In this document: piece by piece, positions 1-13,384 of the stretch | Numbering within the stretch: the first letter of the stretch is position 1 | Layout of the letters: the number at the start of each line of letters is the position of its first letter | NCBI RefSeq assembly: GCF_024166365.1 | Contig: NC_064834.1 | Location: 72,742,001 to 72,806,000, forward strand | Length of the DNA: 64,000 nucleotides | Source of the DNA: Elephas maximus indicus | Taxonomy: Eukaryota > Chordata > Mammalia > Proboscidea > Elephantidae | Reading direction: 5' to 3' | Position numbers and translations under genes: made by a program | Notes under the pieces: generated by a model | Seen by the model: only the letters and a program-made list of their open reading frames with translations | Databases searched by the model: none | Told to the model about the DNA's origin: nothing

Positions 1-561
1 CACCTTCCAGAATGAGGCATGCACTGCGTTTAAGGAAGTGACCCCATCATCCTGGGTATTCTGTTACAAGAGGGAATTGAGTGCCATGTGATTTCCTCAA
101 AGCAGATGAGTGTCTTTTAGATTTGGGGGCTTTAAATACATGATCTCCCCGTCTCCCACCACCAGTTTTATAGCTCGCAATTAATTTAGAAATACGCAAC
201 TTGGGAAGAATTTGCAGTGTCTGTGTTTATTGAGGACATTTATGTTAAACATAAAATCTTCGTATGTGTGACATAAAGCCTAATGGTATGCTCTCAATTT
301 CTTCTTATTTGAAGAAAAATCAAGTTTGTGTAGAGAAGATGTGGAGGTATCATTTGATTTAAACATCTTACCATTGGCACCTGGATCCTGTATTTAATTC
401 ATAGCCCTTTTTCAGTTGCCTTTAAAGTTTAACTTTAGATGTATGTGCTATCTGTGAATGATTGTTGGGAAATCATACATGTGGAAGCTTAGCTGATACT
501 GAAGGTCTGTTGTAGTTCGCATATGAATAAGGAAGTGACTCATCCCTCTTGTTCCTGTCAG
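1..561 (+). other. PLEKHA1 intron, left edge
   Basis: AT-rich intronic sequence with no recognisable gene or repeat. It ends in the acceptor of the exon at 562. Confidence 0.8.
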
Positions 562-607
562 GTTAGCGATGCAACTAAGCTAAGGCCAAAGGCAGAGTTT
601 TGTTTTG
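562..607 (+). CDS. PLEKHA1: PLEKHA1 coding exon, N-terminal PH domain (about residues 67-81)
   Basis: This 46-nt exon encodes VSDATKLRPKAEFCF plus the first base of the next codon. It is preceded by a pyrimidine-rich tract ending in tgtcag and followed by a gtaagt donor. The peptide matches the middle of the N-terminal PH domain of TAPP1, in the beta-strand region after the ligand loop; this PH domain is not the main phosphoinositide binder. The exon leaves a 1-nt overhang that is completed by the exon at 11817. Recognition is from memory of the protein; the splice signals are seen directly. The exon is too short to stand out as an open frame on its own. Confidence 0.93.
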
Positions 608-2677
608 GTAAGTAACCACGTTGTATACGTATGTTTCGTTATTTTAAGTTAGTATTCTTACATAATACTGTTAGCTGTTACAGCTCTTCTTTATGTCTAT
701 GAATTTTATTTGTATTTGATGTGTGTTTCACTGTACTGGGCCCTGTGTTTTGCTCACTTTATAGCTCCCGCTATATATATGCATAGAGAGAACTGGTACG
801 TGGCAATCCCCTTGGCAGTTTTCATAGGATTGAAGTCTAAAAACTTAAAACTAACAAATATGCCGGCTGTTTCCATGGAGCCTCACTCCTTGTTTCTGAC
901 CCTAAATAGGTGGAGCACTATCTACCGTTGGAGACATTGGGATTCCTGTGTAGAAATTTTCTTGCATTGTTTTAAGATTTGATTTTAAAGCAACTGATAA
1001 CTAATGAATAAATTCGGTTAGAAATATTTTCCTTGGGGTTAACGCGCTATGATAAAAGACAGTACACCTGCTGATAAGAAAAATATTTCTTTTTTTTTTG
1101 GTATAGATTTGTATAATCTGATGTTTCTGATAGTTTCTGTAAATGTGTCAAATGGTCTCCTTATTCCTCCTCGTACCCCGGCTCTGATGACTAAGAGTTT
1201 ATATTCCTAAGACAGTTAAATACAGTATTTTTACATTTCTCCCTCATGTTATTTTTCCTTTTATTTGTTGAGGAAACTTGATAACTCCACAAATGAGGGC
1301 TTAGCTGATTTGCCACGTATTAGGTACAACAATGGTATAGAAATGGTAGTTTATTAGCACTTACAGAGTGGGTGTCTTCTGGAAGTAAGCACTTTAAGCT
1401 GCCATGCCCTGAGTGCCTTTGGTGACCAACTTTTGATAACATGAGAAAAAAGGAAAAGAATCAAGAACAGCATCAAATGCTAGAAAATATTCTCTGTAAT
1501 GTTCAGTATGCATTCACCATAATATTATGTGTAGTGAGTATCACAAGACCTTGGGTATCTTTTAAACAGATTTTTACAAATAAGCATTGTATATGTGTGA
1601 ATCTATTAAAACCCTGAGTACAAGAAAGTAGTGCCCCAAGCTAACAATCAGTCTTCCCATGCTTCACCCCAACTACTTATTAGTCAAATTTCTATCAGAA
1701 GAGAGGTATAAATGAAGAAGAATTGTGTGATTCACATAATGGCCAATTTTAAAAGGCTCTCTGTGCTGGAAAATTGAAGGTCAAGGATATCACTTGAACT
1801 GCTTTTCTCCTCTGCATGATTATTCTTCCTGAGTCCCTTGTCACTCGAGATACTCAAACATGTATTGACCTGCCACTTGAGTATCATGGAAGGGGCTCAA
1901 GCTTACGGTGAGTGGTTACAGTAGATAAGCCTTAAAGTCCCTTCCAACTATGATTATCTTCATATATTATCAGCTAAATCTCATATTTTCAGTTTTCAGC
2001 GAGGGTTTTAGAAGTGAAAGTCTACTGCTTAGGTTATTTTAGAAGAGATTTTCTTTTCCCTTGAGATTATATATAATTTTGGTTCATAATTATTGAAGTA
2101 TGTCATTAAGATAGTGGGTTTAGACATTTAAGTATTCTGTTGGGTATTTGTAAATAATTTCTTGTAAACATTGATTAGAGAAGTTGAAGAGTTTAGATGG
2201 TACCTTGATGTGATTTAACTTAGTTTTCATGGCTGGTTCTAGATATTCATGAGCCTGTGTTGTACTGAATGGCAGAATCAGAATTTTCAAATTGGGAAAT
2301 AGAAGTGATGTATGGACTAATACAATGGAGAAATGTAGGCTAGAGCCAGATTTTGAAAGACCTTACATTTATTTATTAATTCATCAGACATTTACTGAGT
2401 AACCTCTGTGTAGCAGGCAATGTAGTTATTCTGTGACTACAGAGGAGGTAGTCTCCGTCTTTAGGGAGCTTACAGTGTAGTTTGATCAGTAAACGGGAGA
2501 TTACAGTGCAGTAGGGTAAGCTCCATATTAGGATACTAGCCAGGTGGGAGAGTGGGGAAAAGGCATGGAATTCAGACTGGGGGACATCCCTTCCCAAAAG
2601 AGTGGAAATGCCAGGCAACTGCTGGGACTTGTGTCCCAACATGGAGAAAGGTATGAAAGGAAGATCATCTTAATATC

Positions 2678-2763
2678 AGTGGTGGAGCTGCTGGTGGGTT
2701 TGAACCACCGAGCTTTCAGTCGGCAGCCGAATGCTTTAACTACTGTGCCACCAGGGTTTTGCT
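2678..2763 (-). repeat. AfroSINE fragment (head region)
   Basis: The reverse complement carries the SINE head with its tRNA-like B-box region (gaaccacc...gtgccaccagg). The 3' part is missing. Confidence 0.7.
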
Positions 2764-3390
2764 CAACAAAAGATGTAAGGAAATGAAGAGAACCAATTAG
2801 ATAGGATAAAATGCTTAATTTTAAAAGTAAGGATTTTGAAATGATGACGAAACTTCCAAATGGAAATGTTCTGGTGAACTGACAGGAATTGAAGACTGGA
2901 TGGACCTCAAAGATCAAGAACGGGGAAATTTGGAATCTGTTGGTGATAGTCGAAGCTGGTAGAATTGCTGTGCTTTTAGAGAGTGTGGTAGTGGACATTA
3001 GTGATGGAAGGGACAAAAATCAGGAGGGGTGGCCAGCTGACATCACGAGGGATTATTTCACATAAAAAGATGCTTCATGGAGTAGAATTGATAATAAAGT
3101 TCTTTGTTCTCTTTTGCATGAAAAGGCAGGTTTTTTCAGTAGGTGTAAGGACAGCATCTGATAACAGTCATGTATCCAGTAAAAAAAAAAAAAAAATGGA
3201 TAGAATAAAACATAGCTATTCAGGGAAACCGTTATAATTTTTTGACTATCACTAAGAAACAGTTACATATTTATTATAAATTATGTTTTTGTTTATTAAA
3301 TAGGAAAATGCCTCAGAGCCTTGTGAATGGAAGGCCCTTGGGGGCAAGGCAGGTAACAGCTTTGTATCTTAGGATGTATAATGCTCATAC

Positions 3391-3640
3391 TTTTTTTTTT
3401 TTAATAATTTTTATTGTGCTTTAAGTGAAAGTTTACAAGTCAAGTCAGTCTCTCACACCAAAACCCATACACAACTTGCTACATACTCCCAATTACTTCC
3501 CCTCTCCGTGAGACAGCCCGCTACCTCCTTCCACTCTCTCTTTTCATGACCATTTTGCCAGCTTCTAAGCCCCTCTACCCTCACATCTCCCCTCTAAGCA
3601 GGAGATGCCAACATTGTCTCAGGTGTCCACCCAAACCAAT
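3391..3640 (-). mobile_element. L1 3' end, 5'-truncated
   Basis: An antisense L1 3' tail begins with a T run and is flanked by a 12-bp target-site duplication, taatgctcatac at 3379-3390 and taatgctcacac at 3641-3652 (one mismatch). Its end matches other L1 tails in the window (cacaataaa-type before the A run). Confidence 0.75.
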
Positions 3641-4594
3641 TAATGCTCACACTTTTAACAAATCTTTTTAATGTAAAATCTCAAATCTCCCAGTTCAAGG
3701 AATAGTAATATACAGTCATAGATTCAACATTCAGAATGATTGAGATGTTCAGAATGAGTGAATTTAGTAGGAATCAAAGATTAAGATTAGTCATTTATTG
3801 GTCTGCAAATAGTTTATTAGTCCCTTAGTGCTAGTGGTGGTAGAGAAAAGATTCCTAAAATTCTTGCCTCCATAGAAAGAGGCATTGGCTTCTAAAATGG
3901 CACCGCAACTTCCATTAAAGATGGCAACATAAAGACTTACTATCTATTTTATATTGCCTAAAAACATCGAGAAAGAAAAACATTCAGACTGCCTTTGTTG
4001 AAAGTGGGAGATACCTATAACCCAGATCCGCAGTGTATGAAGATGGAAAGTGGATGGAGGAATGGTAAATAACTTAGCAGAGGAAGAGACCAATGAAAAG
4101 CTGCCCTCACCCCAACTCTAGGAAGTGTTAGCAACTGGAAATACAGTTTCTTGAGAAGCAACAGTGAGGAGGGACGGAAAACAGGAAATTTGTTTTAATG
4201 TCTACGTCAGAAACAACCTCTGGTCCCCACCTCCATCTGGCTCCGGTCAGGCAACCACCCTTCCCCCACCCCAGCAGGAAATGGGAGGTGGAGTAGCTCC
4301 AGAAATAGAATCAGCGATGCTTTTTACTTGGGGACAGTAGTCCCCAAGGAAGGGATGAGGCTTGAAACTGAAAATAGGAGGACTGGAAGAAACCTGCACA
4401 ATGAAAGCAACCCTTTTCCTGCCTCAGTCCCAGAGCATTGGGCAGCAGGTTTAGGTGGGAGATTAGAGGGTCATTGAGAACCTGAATTATTGCTAATACA
4501 TGTCTTTTCAGTAATTTGCTTTACGTTTTTCACAATACTTTCTTACTTCTCAGAAACCTCCAGGTGAGATGATGATGAAGAAGAACCACATTTA

Positions 4595-4985
4595 TTCTGT
4601 CCCAAGTACTGTACTAGTTTCATCGTCTCCATCCCTCAAGGAAAGGGTGGGTAGCTGTCCCATGTGATAGGTGAAGAAAACTGGGCCTAGAGAGATTAAT
4701 TTATATCCATAGCGACCCTGTATGATAGAGTAGAACTGCCCATAGAGCTTCCAAGTCTGTAAATCTTTTCAGAAACAGACTGCTCTTTCCTTCTCCCGTG
4801 GAATGACTGGTGGGGCTTGAACCACTGACCTTTCGGTAGCAGCTGGGTGCTTGCTGTGAGTCAGAATTGACTCGACAGCAGTGGGTATCGTTGGTTTTTA
4901 GAGAGATTAAATAATTTTTACAAGACAGTGTTGCTAGTGAGTGTGTGAGCTAGTTAGGCCTGGCAGATGCCACGCTCTCGTCTTT
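4595..4985 (-). repeat. MIR SINE, split by a younger SINE
   Basis: The two flanks (4595-4687 and 4911-4985) read as an antisense MIR (gataggtgaagaaaactgggcc, then the agt-gtgtgagctag part). The younger SINE at 4700-4898 interrupts it. Confidence 0.55.
4700..4898. mobile_element. Twin-primed AfroSINE with inverted 5' part
   Basis: The body (4700 to about 4850) is antisense, while the last 45 bp (from tgagtcagaattgactcg to 4898) are sense. The whole is flanked by a perfect 12-bp duplication tagagagattaa (4688-4699 and 4899-4910). The breakpoint falls at the same place in the element (ctatg/agtc), as expected for twin priming. Confidence 0.8.
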
Positions 4986-6039
4986 TTTCCACGTCATATC
5001 ACAGTGCCTCCTCTTACCACGAAATAGTGCCTAAAGCAGATAGATTTTATTCAGACTGCAGGGTGTGCTAAAAGTCTTTTTAGAGGTAGATATTCTCTGT
5101 TCCCTTCCTTAAAAGAGGTCTTTATATAAATACTATTCATTCAACCGTATGTGTATTGAGCACTTACTTTGCACCAGGTATTGTGTATTAAGAACTGCTT
5201 ATTTTTTCAGAAACTCCTCAGATGTTCTAAGCAGGTATCCAAAAAATACAGAAGAAAGAGGCCATCGTGAGAAGCGCTAAGTTTCGGTCTCAGCTGGAGG
5301 CGGCTTATAAAGGGATACTTTACCGATTGCTAGAAATTAAAAACAAAAGTTATTTGTTGACGTGCTTAATGTCTTAGTGACTTATTAATTTATGTTAATT
5401 TGTATGTTATGGCATCTATAATCTCTCCTAGTCTCTAGAAAGATATAAAAGAACCAAATTACTATGTGTTAAATTTTTATAGTTTCCAGACAAGTTATTT
5501 TGTGGCACTTGACAAGATACGCATTGGTTTCCTTTCTCAGACCCTCCTCTCAATTCAAGGGAAGCTCTGGTTTATAGAGTTTTGGTCTCAATCAGAATTA
5601 CAAAATTTTGTGTGTTTGGGAAATAACTTTATTTTCTCTTGAGGGTTTTCGTTTCCCCTTTCCCTTAAGTAATGTTCAACTGGGTGCTAGTATATCATTG
5701 AAAACTTCGATGTAGATTTTTGGAAGTTGTTTTTATATTTCAACAATTGCAACACTGTAGCTTTTAAGATGCTTCAGCTCCTAGAATAATTTTTTTTTAA
5801 AAAACGCAGATGTTACATAATAAGTTTTAGTTCAAGAGTTGATGCCAATAGTTTGTAGATAACTATATGCAAGTTTGTTTTGTTTTATACAAGTAAATAG
5901 TCTTTAAAGGAATGTGTTTAAATTATATAAAAGTCCTAACTGTATTAAAAATTTAAATACAAAGAAAATTCATAAGAGTTAGATACAGGTGTTTATTTTT
6001 ATAATCTTGAGTAATATGAAATTTAGAGGTTTTTTTTTT

Positions 6040-6290
6040 TTTTTTTTAAAGGAAAAGATCAATAGAATATTTCTTTTTGATCAAAGATACCATTAACAAA
6101 GTAGAAAGACAAATGACAGACTGGGAAAAATGCTTGTAACGAGTCAGGAAGGGTTAATATAAAAGCTGTAAATAAAAAATAAACAATTCAGAAGAAATTT
6201 GGGTAAAGAAAATAAAGTTGGTAAAAGAAGTACAGGTGGCCAACAAACATAACAAAACTAAATCGTCTCAATAAAACTGAAGTTTAGCAA
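6040..6290 (+). repeat. Degenerate L1-like ORF2 fragment
   Basis: The A-rich text resembles the C-terminal ORF2 region of L1 (gactgggaaaaaatgcttg..., ggtggccaacaaacat). It is heavily diverged and has no open frame. Confidence 0.45.
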
Positions 6291-6619
6291 GGTCTAATAA
6301 TTTATTGGTTAGGTTGTCCAAGAATGCTGTGTCAGTCAGGGTCTAGTCAGGAAATCACGTTTCTCTAGGGGCATCAGACGCAGGACTTGTTATAGGGAAT
6401 CGTTTACCTACATGTGGGAAGGCTGGAGTGCACAAAGGGAATGCTGAAGTAACCCAGAAATTAGAAACTACATGAAGCAGCTACCACCTCTAGGGTTTGG
6501 AGAGACAAAAGGGAAGAGGTGGTGTTTACCAAAACCCAGGACTTTGAATGAGAAGCCATCATGGAACTACTGATAAGTGTCTAAGGGGACTCTGCAGGGC
6601 GAGAGTCTGGAGCATCAAA

Positions 6620-8211
6620 ACCCTGGAGCATGAAGAAGAGCAAAGTAGGAGGCCTCACACTCCCCGATCTCAAAACTTACTATATAGCCACGGTAGTCAA
6701 AACAGTCTGGTACTGGTACAATGACAGACACATAGACCAATGGAATAGAATTGAGAACCCGGAAGTCAGTCCATCCAGCAACGGACAGCTGATCTTTGAC
6801 AAAGGGTCGAAGTCCATTCAGTGGGGAAGAGACGGTTTGTTTAACAAATGGTGCTGGCAAAACTGGATATCTATTTGCAGAAAAATGAGATAGGATCCAT
6901 ACGTCACAAAAACTAACCCAAAATGGATCAAAGACTTGAATGTCAAACCTAAAACAATAAAGTTCCTAAAAGATATAATGACAAAGCTAAGGTTCCTAAT
7001 TTATGGCATAAATTGACTATTGACGTAACTAAAAATGTACAAACAACAGAAGATAAGCTAGATAGCTGGGACCTCCTAAAAATTAAATACTTAATTCATC
7101 AAAAGAATTCACTAAGAGAGTAAAAAAAAAGGAACCTACAGACTGGGAAAAAATTTTTGGCAATGACACATATGACAAGAGTCTAATCTCTAAAACATAT
7201 AAAACTTCAACACCTCAACAACAAAAAAACAAACAATCTAGTCAAAAAATGGGTAAAGAACATGAATAGACTCTTCACCAAAGAAGACATTCAGGCAGCC
7301 AACAAACACATGAGGAGATGTTCGCGATCATTAGCCATTAAAATGCAAATCGGAAATACAGTGCGACACCACTTCACCCCAACAAAAACGGCATTGATCA
7401 AAAAAACAGAAAACAAATGCTAGCAGGGTCTTGGGAAGATTGGAATTCTTATACACTGCTTGTGAGACTGTAAAATGGTATAACCACTATGGAAAACAGT
7501 ATGGTGGTTCCTCAAAAAGCTAGAAATAAAAATAACCATATGATCCAGCAACCCCACTATTAGCCATTTATCCTAGAGAAATAAGCAGTGACACGAAAAG
7601 ACATATGCACTGCCATGTTCATTGCACCTTATTCATAGTAGTAAAAAGAAACAAGTGTCCATCAACAGATGAATGGATAAACGAAATGTGGTACATACAT
7701 ACAATGGAATACTACACCGTGATAAAGAATAATGGTGAACCTGTAAAATATCCTATAAAATGGATGAATCTGCAGGACATTATGCTGAGTAAAATAAGCC
7801 AATCACAAAAGGACAAATACTGTATGATACCACTTATTATATAATAAGAAAAGGTTTACTCACAGAAAGCAGCATTCTTTGATGGTTTCCAGGGACAAGG
7901 GAGGAAGAAAAGGAGGAATCACTTAATAGATAGTAGACACGTGTTACTTCTGGCAAAGGGAGAGACAGCACACAATCTGGGGGAAGTCAGCACAACGTGA
8001 CCAAGGCGAATGAAGACACTGAGAGGTACCCTAGGATAAAGGACAATTTTTTTTTTATAATAATGACTTTACCATATGCAATTCAGCAACAATAGGTAAT
8101 AACAGCCTTAAAATCCGTGAGTGGTTACATAGGTAGGTAAGTATGCTATATACAGGTGGAAGGGCATATGGGAGAGCATGCACACGCTTGTAGGGGTTTA
8201 AAAAAAAAAAC
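6620..8211 (+). mobile_element. L1 LINE, ORF2 C-terminal end and 3' UTR start
   Basis: Short frames read typical L1 ORF2 C-terminal peptides ([32 protein letters not shown]) but are broken by stops and frameshifts. The 3' UTR continues beyond a SINE (8212-8369) and an RTE LINE (8434-10195), and probably ends at the A run near 11046. 5'-truncated and inactive. Confidence 0.8.
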
Positions 8212-8369
8212 AAAAAACACTGCTGTCAAGTCAATTCCAACTTACAGCAGCCCTATAGGACAGAGTAGAACTGCCCCATAGGGTTTCCAAGGAGCAGCTG
8301 GTGGATTTGAACTGCCGACCTTTTGGTTAGCAGCCAAGCTCTTAACCACTGCACCACCAGGGCTCCTGT
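8212..8369 (-). mobile_element. AfroSINE
   Basis: An antisense SINE lies inside the L1 3' UTR: an A-rich tail complement, then the tail motif ctgctgtcaagtcaattcc, ending at the head accaccagggctcctg. Confidence 0.85.
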
Positions 8370-8433
8370 ATGGATATAGTTATGGGTAATTGTGTATACA
8401 TATTTGTATATGCTGCATAACATAAAAATGGTT

Positions 8434-10195
8434 GCAGCAGTATATGGACAGGGAACTGTCAGAAATTCAGGCCGGATTCAGAAGAGGACGTGGAATGAGG
8501 GATATCATTGCTGATGTCAGATAAATCTTGGCTGAAAGCAGAGAATACCAGAAAGATGTTTACCTGTGTTGTTTTGACTATGCAAAGGCATTCGACTGTG
8601 TGGATCATAACAAATTACGGATAACATTGAGAAGAATGGGAATTCCAGAATGCTTAATTTTTTTTTTTTTTTTTTTTATTGTGCTCATGAGGAAACTGTA
8701 CATAGGCCAAGAGGAAGTTGTTGAAGCAGGCTAGGGGATATACTGCGTGGTTTAAAATCAGGTAAGGTATGCGTCAGGGCTGTATCCTTTCACCTTACTT
8801 AGTCAGTCTTTATGCTGAGCAAATAATCCGAGAAGCTGGACTAGATGAAGAGGAACACAGCATCAGGATTGGAGGACTACAATCATCCTTTAAAGGGAAA
8901 TTTTTTTTTTTTTTCATTTTGACAAAAGCCACATTTTTACACTAATGGAATGGATGCCAAACCATTGTTTGATGATAGTTTATTATTTGAAAAAAAGGAG
9001 ATGCCAATTGCAAGCAGGCCATGTCAGTCCCATGTTCCATGAAGTACACCACAATTGCAGTACATATCCGTGGCCCAGGAGGTGGCCCAGGAGGTGCATC
9101 ACAGACTGTTTTCAGGGAGGCAAGCACTTAATATCAGTTTCATGGCTTAGAGCATGCATCACAAACTGTACTTCCCAATAACCAGTAACAGAAAGGAAAT
9201 AGTAAACATACTTGCAAGCCTTATCTCGCTGTATAGAAGCCAAAAGACACAAAAGTTTCACACAGTTACTTCTCTGGGAAGCATCCCCTCATAGGAATGG
9301 CCCTCAACACTCAAATGTTCAGTTGCGCCAGTACCCGCCAAGATGCCAGAATGTCCTAAAGCTGCTCAAATGTCTGCTGATAAACTTTCAGGGGCGGAAG
9401 ATGTGAGCGATAGTTACATATACCAGTATACATGAAGGAGTTAATGCGATATGCATTAACACAACCTTCCTTCCTGAAAATGAAGAGGACTTAAAGCACT
9501 TACTGATGAAGATCAAAGACTAGAGCCTTCAGTATGAATTACAGCTCAACATAAAACAGAAATCCTTAAAACTGGATCAATAAGCAATATCATGATAAGC
9601 AGAGATATACTGAACTTGTCAAGGATTTCATTTTACTTGGATCCGCAGTCAATGCCTATGGAAGCAGCAGTCAAGAAATCAAATGACATATTGCATTGAG
9701 CAAATCTGCAAAAGACATCTTTTAAAAAGCAAAGATGTCACTTTGAGGACTGAAGTGCATCTGACCCAAGCCATGGTATTTCATTTGCCTCAAGCATGTG
9801 AAAGCTGGACAGTGAATAAGGGAGACCGAAGAAGAATTGATCCCTTTCAGTTGGCGAAGAATATTGACTATACCATGGACTACCAGAAAAACAAACCAGT
9901 CTGTCTTGGAAGAAGTATAGCCAGAATGCTCCTTAAAAGCAAGGATAGCGAGACTTGATCTCATGTACTTTGGACATGTTATCAGGAGGGACCAGTCCGT
10001 AGAAAATGATATCATGCTTGGTAAAGAACAGGGTCAGTGGAAAAGAGGAAGACCCTCAGTGAGATGGATTGACACAGAGGCTATAATGATGGGCTTAAAC
10101 ATAGTGATTTTGAGGATGGCGCAGGACTTGGCAGTGTTTCGTTCTGTTGTACATAGAGTTGGTATGAGTCAGAACTGACTTGACGGCACCTAATG
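8434..10195 (+). mobile_element. RTE/BovB-type LINE, 5'-truncated
   Basis: It runs from the reverse-transcriptase region (aggcattcgactgtgtgg, DYAKAFDCVDHNKL) to the typical RTE tail (gagtcagaactgacttgacggcacctaatg). Several stops break the frame. It lies inside an L1 and itself carries a non-RTE insertion at about 8877-9455. Recognition is by alignment with the longer copy at 30708-33896. Confidence 0.85.
8877..9455 (-). pseudogene. Probable mRNA-derived insertion of unknown parent
   Basis: RTE sequence breaks off at about 8877 and resumes at acacaacctt near 9455. The intervening 580 bp do not match the RTE and start with a 15-bp T run, so on the minus strand it ends in poly(A), with an AATAAA-type signal (aataataaa) upstream. 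This looks like a retroposed mRNA 3' end. I do not recognise the parent; a 12-bp tandem (cccaggaggtgg) is present at about 9073-9094. Confidence 0.45.
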
Positions 10196-10199
10196 ACAG

Positions 10200-11046
10200 C
10201 ATAGGTTCTGCAGGTATATTCATATGTTATAATAGAGCACGTAGGGTGCACAGTAATGGGAACTTCTTAGGCATATCCAAGCACCTCGTGGGACTGAGTG
10301 ACTGGGCTTGAAGTCTGAGGACCATAGTCTGTAGGAACGTCTAGCTCAGTTGGCATAACATAGTTCATAAAGACAACGTTCCACCTCCCAGTTTGGTGAG
10401 TAGCACCGGAGGTCTTAAAAGCTTGCGAGTGGCCATCTAAGATAAAACAATTGGTCTCTTCCTGTTCAGAGCAAAGGAGAATGAAGGAAACCAAAAGTCA
10501 AGGAAGAAATTAGTCCAAAAGACTTATAGCCTACCCAAACCACAGCCTACTCTAGCCTGAGACCAGAAGAACTAGATGGTACCTGGCTACCACTATCAAC
10601 TACTCTGACCAGGGTCACAATAGAAGATCCCAGTTAGAAGAGAAGAAAAATTAGAACAAAACTCAGATTCATAAAATGATGGAGACTGGAGGAACCCCCG
10701 AAGACACTCCTGGAGGTCACGTTTCAACCAAATAATAGATTGGCATGTAAAATAATAATGCCTGTGAGGAATGTGCTCCTTGGAACAATCCACTAAATGG
10801 GACCAAACAGGCAACATTTGCCCAAAAGCAAAGATGAGAAGGCAAGGAGGGGCAGGGAAACTGGAGGGATAAAAACACGGGGAAGGCAGGGTGGAATTGG
10901 GGAGAGTGCTGACACATTGGTGGGAGGGGGAGGAGCGTGGAGGTTTGTAGCCAATGTCATGAAACAGTTTGTAAATGAATTGTTGAATGGGAAGCCAGTT
11001 TGCTGTGTAAACTTTCACCTAAAGCACAATAAAAAAAAAAAAAAAG
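10200..11046 (+). mobile_element. L1 3' UTR, continuation of the L1 at 6620
   Basis: It shares long colinear stretches with 28435-29152 and, antisense, with 58961-59457 (gtggccatctaaga; gctgacacattgg/gttgacatgtcgt; aactttcacctaaagcac), ending in an A run. It is probably the displaced remainder of the L1 interrupted by the RTE. A long minus-strand open frame here is non-coding. Confidence 0.65.
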
Positions 11047-11339
11047 CACAATAAAATGTTAAAAAATAAAAAGATCCTGGAGCAATAGCTTAGCGTGTGC
11101 TGCTGCTGGAGGGAGGCCAACAAGAGCAGGAATCACGAAGAGAGCTCCTGTCTCCTTCTCCCCACCTCCCACCTTCCAGTCTCCCATCAGTACCTCCCAC
11201 TGGCAAAGCAGGTCTAGAGCTGACAAGTCTAAAAAATAGATTTTGCAGATTCCTAACCCCAGTGCCACGGAGGCTTGGGGATGAATATGATAGATTCATA
11301 ACTAGCACGAGTGCTGATAACCAGAACTAGTGAGCGATG

Positions 11340-11944
<605 letters not shown>

Positions 11945-11991
11945 TAATACTTGGAAGTAATCGTTAACATTTTGAAAACCACCGAGGGAAT

Positions 11992-12057
11992 GTGCCCACC
12001 TTAGGATGGGTTGTATGTGCAAATGTGGCCACCTCAGGATGGGTTGTATATACAAAG
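11992..12057. repeat. 33-bp tandem duplication, two units
   Basis: Units 11992-12024 and 12025-12057 share gtg-ccacct-aggatgggttgtat with about five differences. It lies just downstream of the exon at 11817. Confidence 0.75.
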
Positions 12058-13384
12058 TTGTTTAAAAGTTGGGTGCTTAGAATATGAATCGATTTTCTTG
12101 TCATGAGGACGCTTGGCCCTGAAATGAGCCCATGAATGCCCATTTAACCTGTTATGCACCTTAGTAATGATATGTAGAACTACAGATTCTAACCACTGTT
12201 AACAGTAATGTTTCTAGGGGAAAGCGCAGTTTTAGAGTTCTACTTCGAGGATGTGTTTTCTTCCAGCGTAGGATGAAAGGCTTCCTGCCACCTCCCCAGG
12301 CAGTAGGAGTGGGCAGTCCCGTCTTCTAAGCCATGCCTAGGACTGGTGTCAGAGAAGGCAGGAGTTGAAGGCAAGAGCAGCACAAGGAGAGGTGAAGGGC
12401 TTAGAAATGAGGTACTGGGGTAGGGATTGAATCTGAGAAGCTGTGGCAGCAGAGGTCAGGGACGGATTACCCAATAAGCAAGGTAAGCTTGTGCTTGGGG
12501 CATCAATAAAACAAGGGCACTAGTTGTCCAAAGCAAAGACCCATAGATGCTAAGCAGCAGGACACAAGGAGAAGTGAGCACACAGCAGTGATTCAGGAAA
12601 GACTTCATTCATTATCCTTATTGTGTATGGAAATAGATAGTGTTCAGCAGCTTAATTGTGATGAAATCACTGAAGAATTTCTAAGAGCAAATGAAAGAAA
12701 TGTTTAAAGTATATTTTATCTAAAATAAAATATAGAAATTCACTGTAATGTTTGTTTTCTGATCATTAAGTTTTTATGATATCTTTTCATTTATAATTAT
12801 AGCATTTATTACAAAACAAAGCATCAGACTTGAAGTATGAGCCGTTCAAAGCAAAATTGGTGAAAGTCAATTTTACATCGACTGTTGAAACAACTAAGTT
12901 CACTGACTCATTTTCTTTGTTGTAGAATGTGGGGAATATTCTTTTTGTAGAAAACGTGAATATAGTAAAAATCTTAGTACCCCATGTCCACTAAAAATTT
13001 TATAATCCAGTTCATCTCATTCCACTAAAATGGCATGTGCCACTTTTGCATTCAATTGCTAATATTATAGTTTAATTAAAAAGGAAGTTACATCACGGAT
13101 AGCTAAGACACACACACGTACATGTCTAACCCGAGTATCCCACTGTAATGCGTGAGGGAACAGAGGAGGGGGCACCGCAGATCGTCAGTGCTTAGGGCCC
13201 TCACATGTCTTAATCCCGCCCTGGCAGCGTCCTGCCCATGTCACCTTGGGGAGTTTGTCTTAGGCTTTACCCTGCTTCTCTCACCTCTTTTCCTGGAGTT
13301 CCAGGCCTTGGTGCCGTGCACTCCTTTCTAGCGCTACAGCTTCTTACCTCCAACCTGGGCTTCTCTTCTTTTTGGCTTTTTGAT

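Noticed and set aside
9061-9094. Short tandem cccaggaggtgg as a CRISPR-like array
   Set aside because: There are only two units without spacers, in a mammalian genome, inside a retroposed block.
10596-11018. 140-codon minus-strand frame
   Set aside because: It lies antisense in an L1 3' UTR; the paralogous L1 tails elsewhere in the window do not keep the frame.
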